From NCBI RefSeq assembly GCF_000373645.1, contig NZ_KB892013.1, positions 474,722 to 538,721 of the forward strand: 64,000 nt of DNA, given 5' to 3'. Positions 43,262-51,139 of this stretch are shown piece by piece. This DNA is from Streptomyces sp. ATexAB-D23 (GTDB lineage: Bacteria > Actinomycetota > Actinomycetes > Streptomycetales > Streptomycetaceae). The position numbers and the translations under genes are program-made. Every line of letters begins with the position of its first letter. The stretch's first letter is position 1. The notes under the pieces were generated by a model. That model had not been told where the DNA came from. It searched no databases and saw nothing but the letters and a program-made list of their open reading frames with translations.

Positions 43262-43849
43262 TCACCGGGTGCGAGCGAGAGCCGCCGACATGCGGGAATC
43301 GCAGAGGACGAATGCGAGCGGCCCCAGCACCGCCGCGCCCGCACTCGCGGCGAGGGCCACGCCGGGCCGGAACCACGCCGGGAGATCGGCGAACACCTCG
43401 GAGGTGAACACGACGCCGATGAGCATCACCGAGGTCAGCAGGATCCCTCCCACCGTGACGACCGCACAGCACTGGGCCAGAAACCGCCATGCCCGTGCCC
43501 GCCTCGCCCCCGGGCCCACCGGACGAAACGGTTCCAGAGCCTTCCTGACCTCGTCCGGCCACCGGACGACGCACACGTCCTCCACGTCGTCGGGGTCGTC
43601 GGTCACGTGCCGGAAGCCGACGGGCTGTCCGACCAGGTCGCGGCCTCGGCCGGGCATCGACAACGGGCAGGTCACGCTCCGGCGGAAGACCCGGTGTCCC
43701 CGCACACCGGCCCTGATGACGAGCGTGTCGGCGCCCTGCGTCTCGCCGGCGGGCTCCTCGATGGAGTTCTCGATCACGCCGACGGCGAAGTGCCCCTCGG
43801 CGAATCGTTCCTCTCTGCGGGACGGCTTGCCGGGGCGCAGGAAGCTCAT
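43262..43849 (-). CDS. small membrane protein, paralogue 4 of a four-gene operon
   Basis: The 195-residue protein has two hydrophobic helices near the C-terminus (AQCCAVVTVGGILLTSVMLIGV and VALAASAGAAVLGPLAFVL) and a preceding soluble domain with GFRHVTDDPDDVEDVCVVRWP. That motif recurs in the two other paralogues, where it reads FRHNT-DPDD-HDVLF. ATG 43849 overlaps the upstream stop (ATGA). The family looks DUF3592-like, small beta-rich domains linked to membrane helices, but function is unknown. Confidence 0.7.
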   Translation of the reverse strand: MSFLRPGKPSRREERFAEGHFAVGVIENSIEEPAGETQGADTLVIRAGVRGHRVFRRSVTCPLSMPGRGRDLVGQPVGFRHVTDDPDDVEDVCVVRWPDEVRKALEPFRPVGPGARRARAWRFLAQCCAVVTVGGILLTSVMLIGVVFTSEVFADLPAWFRPGVALAASAGAAVLGPLAFVLCDSRMSAALARTR

Positions 43850-44421
43850 CGAGGGCTCTCCTTCGTGTCGTCGGGCCACCCGGCGAAGAGCACGTCGTGC
43901 TCGTCGTCAGGGTCGGATGTGTTGTGGCGGAAGCGGATCGCCCGCCCGATCCAGCGGTCGTCCGGCCCCAACGAGTCTCCCGATCCCCAGTGGATGGTGC
44001 GCCGGAGCACGGTCCCTCCCGGAAGCCCGGCACGTACGGCGAGGCAGTAGGTCGGGTTGCCGTCCGCGTCGTTCTGGGGAAGCTCGATCACCTTCTCGAC
44101 GGCGCCGGTGGTGCACTGCCCGTCGGCGAACCGGGCCTCCGCGAGCCGGGAGCCTGCGCCCGAGTCGAGGGCCGTGCCGATGAGCAGCACTCCCGTACTC
44201 GATCCGTACAGCCAGGCGAAGACGTCCAACCGGTCGATGCCGGCGGTCCAGAACCAGATGTCGAGCCCGATGCCGACAGGGACCGCCGCACCGAACGCCA
44301 CGATGCCGAGCGTCAGTATCCACTGGCCGACTCTTTCCCACCGCGACCACCGGCGGATCCGTGCCCGGGTCTCCGGGGTCTTCGCGCGGCTCATCCACTC
44401 ATCGGTCTGCTCACTGGTCAT
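43846..44421 (-). CDS. small membrane protein, paralogue 3
   Basis: The 191-residue protein starts MTSEQTDEWMSRAKTPETRARIRRWSRW. It then has two hydrophobic helices (QWILTLGIVAFGAAVPVGIG and DVFAWLYGSSTGVLLIGTAL) and a C-terminal domain ending in IRFRHNTSDPDDEHDVLFAGWP. It is closest to paralogue 1 of this operon (ARIRRWSR-type start and FRHNT-DPDD-HDVLF end). The start overlaps the upstream stop by 4 bp. Unknown function, probably membrane-bound. Confidence 0.72.
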   Translation of the reverse strand: MTSEQTDEWMSRAKTPETRARIRRWSRWERVGQWILTLGIVAFGAAVPVGIGLDIWFWTAGIDRLDVFAWLYGSSTGVLLIGTALDSGAGSRLAEARFADGQCTTGAVEKVIELPQNDADGNPTYCLAVRAGLPGGTVLRRTIHWGSGDSLGPDDRWIGRAIRFRHNTSDPDDEHDVLFAGWPDDTKESPR

Positions 44422-45059
44422 GAGCCCGACGCTTTCCGCGTACGGCGGTCGTTGGCGAAGCGGCGCCGCAACAGGTCCGATCCCGGTCCCGATTCCTGAT
44501 GCAGCGTGCGGAGGCCGAGGTCGTATCCGCAACGGATGACGTCCTCGTGGGGTTCGGCGAGGAGGACCCGGGTCCCGTGGCCGTGGTTCAGCTCGGCCGG
44601 GTCCTCGAACGCGTACACCTCCCAGACCGAGCCGACCGCGAAGCGCGCGAGGCTCTCCGAGGCGACGATGTCGGCGATCGTCGTGTCGACCTGGACGCCC
44701 CCGATGCCGACGCGGACCTCGATGAGGTCGTAGGCGGGCGTGTCGCTGTCGGAATCGGGATCCACGTCGAAGCGGACGCGACCGGTGACGGTGGCCTGCC
44801 GTGGAGTCCGGTCGAGCGCGGGGAGCGTCTTGTGCCAGCCCCTCGTCCCGATCATGGGCGCGGCGAAGCAGCAGGCGAGGCCACCGACGATCCAACGCTC
44901 CGGCCAGGAGGAGGCCGGCTCCCGGACGAACCCGAAGGCCAGCCAGGCCACCAGCACGGCGACCACCATCCACATGACCCTGAACTGCCTGCGCTCGGAA
45001 TTCAGGCGGTCCTCCGATGCCTGCGCCAGGGGAGACTCTCCGCTCTCCGGCCGGCTCAT
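44418..45059 (-). CDS. small membrane protein, member 2 of the operon
   Basis: The 213-residue protein has two N-terminal membrane helices (QFRVMWMVVAVLVAWLAFGFV and WIVGGLACCFAAPMIG). A hydrophilic C-terminal domain of alternating beta-like segments contains GRVRFDVDPDSDSD and ends in a basic tail. It lacks the FRHNT signature of its neighbours but has a similar helix-plus-soluble layout. Its 4-bp overlaps with both neighbours (ATGA) show co-translation. Confidence 0.7.
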   Translation of the reverse strand: MSRPESGESPLAQASEDRLNSERRQFRVMWMVVAVLVAWLAFGFVREPASSWPERWIVGGLACCFAAPMIGTRGWHKTLPALDRTPRQATVTGRVRFDVDPDSDSDTPAYDLIEVRVGIGGVQVDTTIADIVASESLARFAVGSVWEVYAFEDPAELNHGHGTRVLLAEPHEDVIRCGYDLGLRTLHQESGPGSDLLRRRFANDRRTRKASGS

Positions 45060-45652
45060 GATCGCGCCGCTTTCGCGTCCGGACCGGGGAACCCGTCGAA
45101 CAGGACGTCGTGCGCGTCGTCGGGGTCGAGGGTGTTGTGGCGGAAGCGGACCGGCCCTCCGACCCGCCGGCGGGGGTTGTTCCCGCCCAGGTACACCTTC
45201 CGGTGGAGGACGACTCCGTCGGACAGCTCCGCGCTGACCCTCAACTCATACGAGGCGGTGTCGTCGCCGCCGCCGGGCTGCTCGATCACCTTGTCGACAC
45301 GGCCTGTCGACACGTACCCGTCCGCGAAGCAGGCCGCGAGGCGCTCGCGACTGCCCACGGCCATGAGGACGCCTCCGACGAGCGGCACCCCGGCGGCGAT
45401 GCCCCACACCCACCAGTACACGTCCGTACGATCGATGCCGGCGACGCCGAACCAGATGGCCGACGCGAGCGTCGCGAACGGGGCGAGGACGAGCAGTGGG
45501 ACACCGCCCAGCACCGTCAGCACGCCGGTCGTCTCCACCCGCGACCAGCGTCGGATGCGCGTACGTGTCCTGGCCGTGCGCGCCACCGCCAGCCAGTCCG
45601 CGGTCCGGTCGTCAGCGTTGTGGAGGCGGATCCCCCGGCCGGGCCAATTCAT
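45056..45652 (-). CDS. small membrane protein, paralogue 1
   Basis: The 198-residue protein has an N-terminal RIRRWSRVETTG segment shared with paralogue 3. Two helices follow (VLTVLGGVPLLVLAPFATLA and WWVWGIAAGVPLVGGVLMAVG). The C-terminus has VRFRHNTLDPDDAHDVLFDGFP. ATG 45652 has AAGGAG 6 nt upstream and is the first gene of the operon. The family is unknown. The tandem arrangement with paralogue 3 points to duplication. Confidence 0.75.
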   Translation of the reverse strand: MNWPGRGIRLHNADDRTADWLAVARTARTRTRIRRWSRVETTGVLTVLGGVPLLVLAPFATLASAIWFGVAGIDRTDVYWWVWGIAAGVPLVGGVLMAVGSRERLAACFADGYVSTGRVDKVIEQPGGGDDTASYELRVSAELSDGVVLHRKVYLGGNNPRRRVGGPVRFRHNTLDPDDAHDVLFDGFPGPDAKAARS

Positions 45653-45958
45653 CGCCTGCTCCTTCGCGCTGCCCCCGGGCGGAGATTCGCACGGAGCACC
45701 CGCAATTCCTTCCCGGGCGGCACCGTGGTGGCGTTCGGCTCGCTCCGCTCGTCACGGGGCCCGGTCACCTCTCCGACGAGTCACGGCGATGCCCGGTGCG
45801 CGGCGGCCCCCGTTCGCTCCCGGATCGCCCGGTCCCGCACAGTCGGTCAGTTGTACTTCCGAGAGTGGTCGGGCCGGCGCGCGGCGTCAAGAGCGCACGG
45901 AAACGAGCAGGCGGGGCCGACCGCACTGCCGTCCCCGGCGCCCTACAGGTCCACAGGT
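45653..45958. other. intergenic region, no gene seen
   Basis: The Shine-Dalgarno sequence and presumably the promoter of the four-gene operon are at its left end. The right end carries a short tandem repeat that runs into the next gene's stop. Nothing else was recognised. Confidence 0.5.
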
Positions 45959-45967
45959 CTACAGGTC
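45944..45967. repeat. three tandem copies of an 8-bp unit (YACAGGTC)
   Basis: TACAGGTC, CACAGGTC and TACAGGTC follow each other directly and overlap the stop codon of the membrane protein gene. Confidence 0.8.
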
Positions 45968-46741
45968 GACTACTGACCGACGCGCCGGTGCGGTCTGCTC
46001 GCGTCCACGCAGCCGCTGGAGCAGCCCGCCGAGCATCGGCATGGTCAGGCCGGCGAAGAGGAAGAGGACGGCGAGCCCGCTCAGCGCCGGGCTCACTGCC
46101 TCCTCGACGTCGAGGGACCACGGGCTGTCGAGTGTGTAGAAGACGATGTAGGAGCCCTTGGACATCGTGTAACCGACGCCCAGGACCGCCGCGAGAGCAC
46201 ACAGCGCGAAGCCGGCGCCCGTCCAGGGGCGGATGGTGCGGCATCGGCGGGCAGTGCGGCCGCACATGAAGGCGAGTTCGCCGCAGGTGACCAGGACGTA
46301 GGAGAGGTAGACGAGCAGGTAGGCGGCCACGGACGGGTGGTCGACGTACGCCGTGGTGAACTCGACGTCCCGGCCGTTCGCGGCGAGGAAGAGCGGGACC
46401 ATCACGGCCAGTACGACGACTGCCGCGAAAATGCGCTGGTACATGGCGGCTCGCAGGTACTCCGGGCGGTAGGCCAGGTCCACCATCGTGATCTGCAGTG
46501 CCGCGCACCAGAGGATGGCGCACACGTGCGCCACCAGCTTCCCGGCGTTGTCCAGGCCGGTGATGTCCTCGGCCGTCCTGGCGACCGCGGGTACCGCGAA
46601 GAGGACTCCCAGGGTGCATACACCGAACGCCACGGCGATTAACCAGGTGAACACGCGTGGGTGGTGCATGGCTCTCCGGGCGCAGAGCACGGTGACGATC
46701 ACTCCCGCGACGGCGCAGGAGCCGAATATCATGCCGTCCAT
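45959..46741 (-). CDS. multi-pass membrane protein (MAB_1171c-like), partner of XRE regulator
   Basis: The 260-residue protein has about seven hydrophobic helices and a short cytoplasmic tail, in a layout like the actinobacterial MAB_1171c-type membrane proteins that follow HTH regulator genes. The ATG overlaps the regulator stop by one base (TGATG), so the pair is translationally coupled. It may sense a signal and control the regulator or act as a transporter. There is no direct evidence for either. Confidence 0.65.
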   Translation of the reverse strand: MDGMIFGSCAVAGVIVTVLCARRAMHHPRVFTWLIAVAFGVCTLGVLFAVPAVARTAEDITGLDNAGKLVAHVCAILWCAALQITMVDLAYRPEYLRAAMYQRIFAAVVVLAVMVPLFLAANGRDVEFTTAYVDHPSVAAYLLVYLSYVLVTCGELAFMCGRTARRCRTIRPWTGAGFALCALAAVLGVGYTMSKGSYIVFYTLDSPWSLDVEEAVSPALSGLAVLFLFAGLTMPMLGGLLQRLRGREQTAPARRSVVDL

Positions 46742-47358
46742 CAGAGACCTTCCAGGGCATCGGCCGCGTATTGGGCGGCTTCGGATTCAGTCCGCCGTCG
46801 CCGGGCCTTCCTCGGCTTCTCGGCGCTCGGTCCGTCGTCCGGCACGGAAGACAGGCCGAGGGTTTCACGCCGGCGCTCCAGATGTGCGACCACCTTGCGG
46901 ACTTCACTCTCCGGAAGGTCGCTCAGCAGGACGAGCAGGCGACGGGCGAGCGGGTTCTCGAAGGCTTCGAGCGCTGCGAGGTCGTCGTAGCCGGCGTGCG
47001 GCAGCAGGTATGCCGGCGGCACGTCGCCGAGGGCCTGGCACAGGGCCAGGACGGTCTTGATCGTCGGGTTGTCCTGCTGGCCGCCGGCAAGTTTCGCGAT
47101 GAGCGCGAACGACGTCGTCGCGGGCGGGTCGGGCAGGTCGTCGACAGCCTGCGACAGGGTGCGGGAGACGTACGGCCTGCCCCGTGCGTCCTTCCGGTGG
47201 GCCATGAGCGACTTCAGCTTCTGCGCAAGGGAGTTCGGCGGCGGACACAGCGTCTCGGCGGCAGCGCCTCTCCGGGCCTCTCCCTCGTCACGGCTCGCAC
47301 TCACGTAGTGATCTCTCTCGCCATCATCGATCTTGCTCTTGTGTACTTTAGTTGACAT
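46741..47358 (-). CDS. XRE/HTH-type regulator coupled to membrane protein
   Basis: The 205-residue protein has an N-terminal charged segment. From about residue 41 it continues SLAQKLKSLMAHRKDARGRPYVSRTLSQAVDDLPDPPATTSFALIAKLAGGQQDNPTIKTVLALCQALG, an HTH domain of Cro/C1 type in which QDNPTIKTVLALCQAL is the recognition region. A C-terminal helical and basic tail (KPRKARRRRT) follows. Starts at 47358 (MSTKVHKSK), the residue from which the sequence is Streptomyces-like. Its stop overlaps the next gene. It probably regulates a nearby operon such as the membrane protein or the divergent methyltransferase gene. Confidence 0.75.
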   Translation of the reverse strand: MSTKVHKSKIDDGERDHYVSASRDEGEARRGAAAETLCPPPNSLAQKLKSLMAHRKDARGRPYVSRTLSQAVDDLPDPPATTSFALIAKLAGGQQDNPTIKTVLALCQALGDVPPAYLLPHAGYDDLAALEAFENPLARRLLVLLSDLPESEVRKVVAHLERRRETLGLSSVPDDGPSAEKPRKARRRRTESEAAQYAADALEGL

Positions 47359-47544
47359 GTCGTCGGACGCAAGGGCAGGATCGCACCATCGGCAGGCTCT
47401 CGTGTCGACCTGTTGGCGGACGTCGGCCGAACGTACGCATGCCCGTCGCACACCCGGACAGCGCGCTTCACGTCACGCGGCCCGGGAGAGCATGTCCGGC
47501 CCCCGCAGCCCCTTGCCGGCAGCGATCGCCGAGAGGAGCGCCAC

Positions 47545-48342
47545 TTGAGTCAGCATGGCTTACCCGCCCCGGTGATCGACACCGGCCGACCTCACTCCGC
47601 GAGGATCTACGACTACCTGCTCGGCGGCAAGGACAACTACCGGGTGGATCAACAGGCCGGTGACGAACTCGTCGCCGCCGCCCCCCAGGAGCGGGCCGGC
47701 GCGCGGGCCAACCGTGCCTTCCTTGAGCGCGCCGTCCGCCACGTCGTCGGCGCGGGCGTGCGGCAGATCCTCGACATCGGCACCGGGTTGCCCCATTCCC
47801 CCAACGTGCACGAGGTCGCCCTCGAAGCGGCGCCCGACGTGCGCGTCGCGTACGTCGACAACGACCCGATCGTCACCGCACACGCGGACGCCCTGCTGCG
47901 CAGCTCCGACACGATCGGCGTCGCGCTCGCCGACCTCCGCGACCCGCGGGCCGTGGTGGAACATCCCCACGTCCTCGACGTCATCGACTTCGACCGGCCC
48001 CTCGCCCTGCTCCTCACCTCCGTGCTCCACTTCCTCACCGACGCGCACAGGCCCGAACGGATCGTCGCCACCCTGCGCGAGGCGCTCCCGGCCGGAAGCT
48101 ACCTGGTGCTCTCGCACGCCACCGACGACTTCGCCGACTGCACCGCGGCACAAGCCGTCTACGACACAGCCACCACGCCCCTCACCCCGCGCTCCCACAA
48201 CGAGATCTCGAAATTCTTCGACGGCTTGGAACTGCTGCCGCCCGGCCTCGTTTCCGTCCCCTCCTGGCGGCCGGACACACCCCCCTCCGCACGGCCGGCC
48301 GCGATCGGCGTCTACGGAGCAGTCGCCCTCAAAACCGGCTGA
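47545..48342 (+). CDS. SAM-dependent methyltransferase of DUF574 family
   Basis: The 265-residue protein starts at TTG, supported by GAGAGGAG 6 nt upstream. The family signature PHSARIYDYLLGGKDNY (residues 14-30) is followed by the SAM-binding strand VRQILDIGTGLP and acidic tip AYVDNDP. Members are very common in Streptomyces and lack an assigned substrate. The gene is divergent from the XRE regulator, with a 186-bp spacer. Confidence 0.85.
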   Translation: MSQHGLPAPVIDTGRPHSARIYDYLLGGKDNYRVDQQAGDELVAAAPQERAGARANRAFLERAVRHVVGAGVRQILDIGTGLPHSPNVHEVALEAAPDVRVAYVDNDPIVTAHADALLRSSDTIGVALADLRDPRAVVEHPHVLDVIDFDRPLALLLTSVLHFLTDAHRPERIVATLREALPAGSYLVLSHATDDFADCTAAQAVYDTATTPLTPRSHNEISKFFDGLELLPPGLVSVPSWRPDTPPSARPAAIGVYGAVALKTG

Positions 48343-48429
48343 CCACACCGCTGACGACGAAGACGGGACCACGCACGCCCCAAACCCGCCCGCGCCGTGC
48401 GGAGTTCGCGCGCCGGCTCCCGTCCCTGC

Positions 48430-48966
48430 TCAGACGGAGCAGTGGGCCGGGCCGATGACGCCGTCCGTGCCGGTGACCGTGACCGCCTCGGTGCGGTCGG
48501 CGGTACGGGCTCGGGCCGCGGTGCAGATGAGCTGTTCGCGGGCTGCCCGGGAGAGTCCGGTGACCGGGAGGGTGAGGGTGACCTGTACGCCCTGCGCGCT
48601 CAGCTCGACGCCGATCTTCACCCGGTCGCCGGGCAGCTCCGTGCGCAGGCCCGCCGCCTTCTCCGCCGCGTCGGGCCCCTGGAAGAGCAGGGCGACGGCG
48701 GCCGCCGCCCCGGCGGGTCCACCGTGCTTCCGGCCGTCCTCGTCGCCATAGCCCTCCGGGCCGACGTTCCGGACGACCGGCAGCAGCCGGGAGGCCGTGG
48801 ACGAGGAGACGAAGTACAGCAGGGTGCCGAGCCGGCCGGCCGGGGCCACTTCCACCGTCGCCGGTTCCCCGGCCTCCACGACGTCCGTCGCACGGATGCC
48901 GCAGCCGGTGGCGGTCGCGAGCAGCAGTACGGGCAGCAGCGCGCCGAGTGCGCGCCGTCCCCTCAC
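48430..48966 (-). CDS. lipoprotein of the two-component operon
   Basis: The 178-residue lipoprotein has a signal with lipobox LLATATGCGIR (Cys22). The mature part has no catalytic motif, but the sequence (DVVEAGEPATVEVAPAG... DRVKIGVELSAQGVQVTLTLPV) looks like a soluble extracytoplasmic domain that modulates a kinase. The start GTG 48966 overlaps the kinase stop. The arrangement of response regulator, sensor and lipoprotein is like that seen in cse- and afsQ-type systems, so it may modulate the kinase. Confidence 0.75.
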   Translation of the reverse strand: MRGRRALGALLPVLLLATATGCGIRATDVVEAGEPATVEVAPAGRLGTLLYFVSSSTASRLLPVVRNVGPEGYGDEDGRKHGGPAGAAAAVALLFQGPDAAEKAAGLRTELPGDRVKIGVELSAQGVQVTLTLPVTGLSRAAREQLICTAARARTADRTEAVTVTGTDGVIGPAHCSV

Positions 48967-50399
48967 CGCTCCCCCATCGGCAGGTCCACGGTGAACACCG
49001 CGCCGCCGCCCGGGGTGTTCACCGCGCTGACCGTGCCTCCGTGCAGCCGGACGTTTTCCTGCGCGATGGCGAGGCCGAGACCGCTGCCCGCCGACCGGGT
49101 GCGCGCCGCGTCGGCCTTGTAGAACCGGTCGAAGATGTGCGGGAGCACGGCCTCGTCGATGCCCGGTCCGCTGTCCCGGACCTCCACGACGAGCCGGTCC
49201 CCGTCGTCCCGCCGCCCGGCGCGCACCCGCAGGGTGACCGGTTCGGCGCCGTGCCTCAGCGCGTTGCCGACGAGATTGGCGACGATCACGTCGAAGCGGC
49301 GCGGGTCGAGCACCGCCCGTACGCCGTCGGCGAGTTCGGTGGTGACCCGGCCCTCCCAGCGGCGGCCCTGGAGCGTCTTGCGTACGGTCTCGGCGACATC
49401 GATCTCGTCCAGGTGCAGGTCCGCCGCGCGGGCGTCGAAGCGGGATATCTCCATCAGGTCCTCCACCAGGGTGGCGAGCTTCCCGGTCTCCGCGCTGATC
49501 AGCCGGACGGCGGCGGCGGTGTCCGGGCGCAGTTCACCGGCGTCCTCGTCCAGGACCTCGGTGACGGCGAGCATGCCGGCGAGCGGGGTGCGCAGTTCGT
49601 GGGAGACGTCGGAGGCGAAGCGCCTGGCCCGCTCCTCGGCCCTGCGCAGCTCGTCGACGGACTCCTGGAGCTTGGTCGACGACTCGTTGAACGTCCAGGC
49701 GAGGTCGGCGAGTTCATCGTTTCCGCGTACCGTGATGCGGGTGTCCAGCTCACCCCGGCCGATGCCGGCGGCGGCCCTGCGCAGGTCGCGCACCGGGCGC
49801 AGGACGCTGCGGGCGGCGAGCAGGGCGGGCACCAGGGAGACGAGCAGGGCGGGCAGGGCGCCGTCACGGGCTGCGGTGACCATGGCGGCGACGTTGGCCT
49901 CCTCGCTGGACAGCGGCATCACGGCGTAGAGGACGAGGCCCGTGGGCTGGCTGCCGTCGCCCCGGTCGAACAGGGTCGGCATGCCGACGGTCAGCCACGG
50001 CTCGCCGTCCTTGACGACCCGCTGGAACGAGCCGTGGGCGTTGCCGCGGGCGGCGGCGCGCAGCGCGGGAGTGATCACGGTGGAGGTCGTCCGGTCCGAG
50101 GAGGAGGCCCGCAGGTTGCCGTATTCGGCGAAGACGGTCCACGTGTGCGAGGTGCCCTGCCGGGCCAGCGTGAGGCAGATCTCCCGCATCCAGACCCGGT
50201 CCAGCGGAATGGTGATGCCCTGTGCCGCGACCCGGTCCCGGAACTGGGACACGGCGGTGTCCTGCGCCTGCTGGAGTATCGCCGAGCGGGCCTCGCGGTA
50301 GGTGAGGGCCGCGGTGGTGGCGGCGCTGACGGCGGCGACGAACAGGAACGCGGCGATCAGCCGGGTGCGCAGGCCGAAGCGGGCGGCGAAGAGCTTCAC
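48963..50399 (-). CDS. sensor histidine kinase
   Basis: The 478-residue protein has an N-terminal membrane helix (11-34), a periplasmic-type sensor of about 140 residues, a second helix near 180-197 and a HAMP region. The HisKA phosphoacceptor is H267 in FASDVSHELRTPLAG. The HATPase_c domain has an N box, DSGPGID, and GSGLGLAIA. It overlaps the regulator stop (GTGA) and the lipoprotein start, so all three genes are one operon. The signal is unknown. Its sensor domain most likely monitors the envelope. Confidence 0.92.
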   Translation of the reverse strand: MKLFAARFGLRTRLIAAFLFVAAVSAATTAALTYREARSAILQQAQDTAVSQFRDRVAAQGITIPLDRVWMREICLTLARQGTSHTWTVFAEYGNLRASSSDRTTSTVITPALRAAARGNAHGSFQRVVKDGEPWLTVGMPTLFDRGDGSQPTGLVLYAVMPLSSEEANVAAMVTAARDGALPALLVSLVPALLAARSVLRPVRDLRRAAAGIGRGELDTRITVRGNDELADLAWTFNESSTKLQESVDELRRAEERARRFASDVSHELRTPLAGMLAVTEVLDEDAGELRPDTAAAVRLISAETGKLATLVEDLMEISRFDARAADLHLDEIDVAETVRKTLQGRRWEGRVTTELADGVRAVLDPRRFDVIVANLVGNALRHGAEPVTLRVRAGRRDDGDRLVVEVRDSGPGIDEAVLPHIFDRFYKADAARTRSAGSGLGLAIAQENVRLHGGTVSAVNTPGGGAVFTVDLPMGER

Positions 50400-51079
50400 T
50401 CAAGGGGTCCGAAACGGTAGCCGAAGCCGCGCACGGTCTGGATGTAGCGGGGGCTGCCGGGCACGTCCTCGACCTTCTGGCGCAGCCTGCGCACACAGGC
50501 GTCGACCAGCCGGGCGTCCCCGTGGTAGCTGTGCTCCCACACGTATTCGAGGAGCTGCTGGCGGCTGAAGACCTGCTCGGGCGAGGCCGAGAGGTGGAGC
50601 AGGAGCTTCAGTTCGGAGGGTGCGAGCAGCAGGCGCTCGCCGGACTTCGCGACGGCCAGGCCCGCGCGGTCGACGGTCAGCTCGCCGTGCGTCTCGGTGC
50701 CGCCGCGTCCGGCGGGGACGGAGATCCGGCGCAGCACGGCGCGGACGCGGGCGTCGATGACCTCGGTGCGGGCGGGTTTGACGATGTAGTCGTCGGCGCC
50801 CGCCTCCAGGCCCACCACGACGTCGAAGTCGTCGCCGCGCGCGGTGAGCATGATGACGGGCAGCTGGCTGGTCTCGCGGATCCGGCGGCAGACCTGGACG
50901 CCGTTCATGCCGGGCAGCATGAGATCGAGGAGGACCAGATCGGGCCGGAAATCGCCAAGCGCGGCGAGCCCCGCCTCGCCCGTACCGACGGCCCGCAGCT
51001 CGTGTCCGCGCCTGCGCAGCCCCAGTTCGACCCCTTCCCGAACGGAGGGGTCGTCTTCGATCAGGAGCACGCGAGGCAT
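50396..51079 (-). CDS. OmpR/PhoB-family response regulator
   Basis: The 227-residue protein has a receiver domain with phospho-acceptor D52 (LVLLDLMLPG), acidic pocket D9/D10, T/S and K at LTARGD and VKP. A C-terminal winged-helix DNA-binding domain ends with TVRGFGYRFG. Paired with the kinase encoded immediately downstream. It resembles AfsQ1- and CseB-like regulators, but identity is not certain. Confidence 0.92.
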   Translation of the reverse strand: MPRVLLIEDDPSVREGVELGLRRRGHELRAVGTGEAGLAALGDFRPDLVLLDLMLPGMNGVQVCRRIRETSQLPVIMLTARGDDFDVVVGLEAGADDYIVKPARTEVIDARVRAVLRRISVPAGRGGTETHGELTVDRAGLAVAKSGERLLLAPSELKLLLHLSASPEQVFSRQQLLEYVWEHSYHGDARLVDACVRRLRQKVEDVPGSPRYIQTVRGFGYRFGPLE

Positions 51080-51139
51080 GGCGTCAGTATCCCAGCGATC
51101 AAGGAATGGATTCGAACGGGCGGGCGGTCGGGGCCCGGT

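Noticed and set aside
51100..51135. A GATTCGAAC segment resembling a tRNA T-loop
   Set aside because: No acceptor or anticodon stems can be formed around it.
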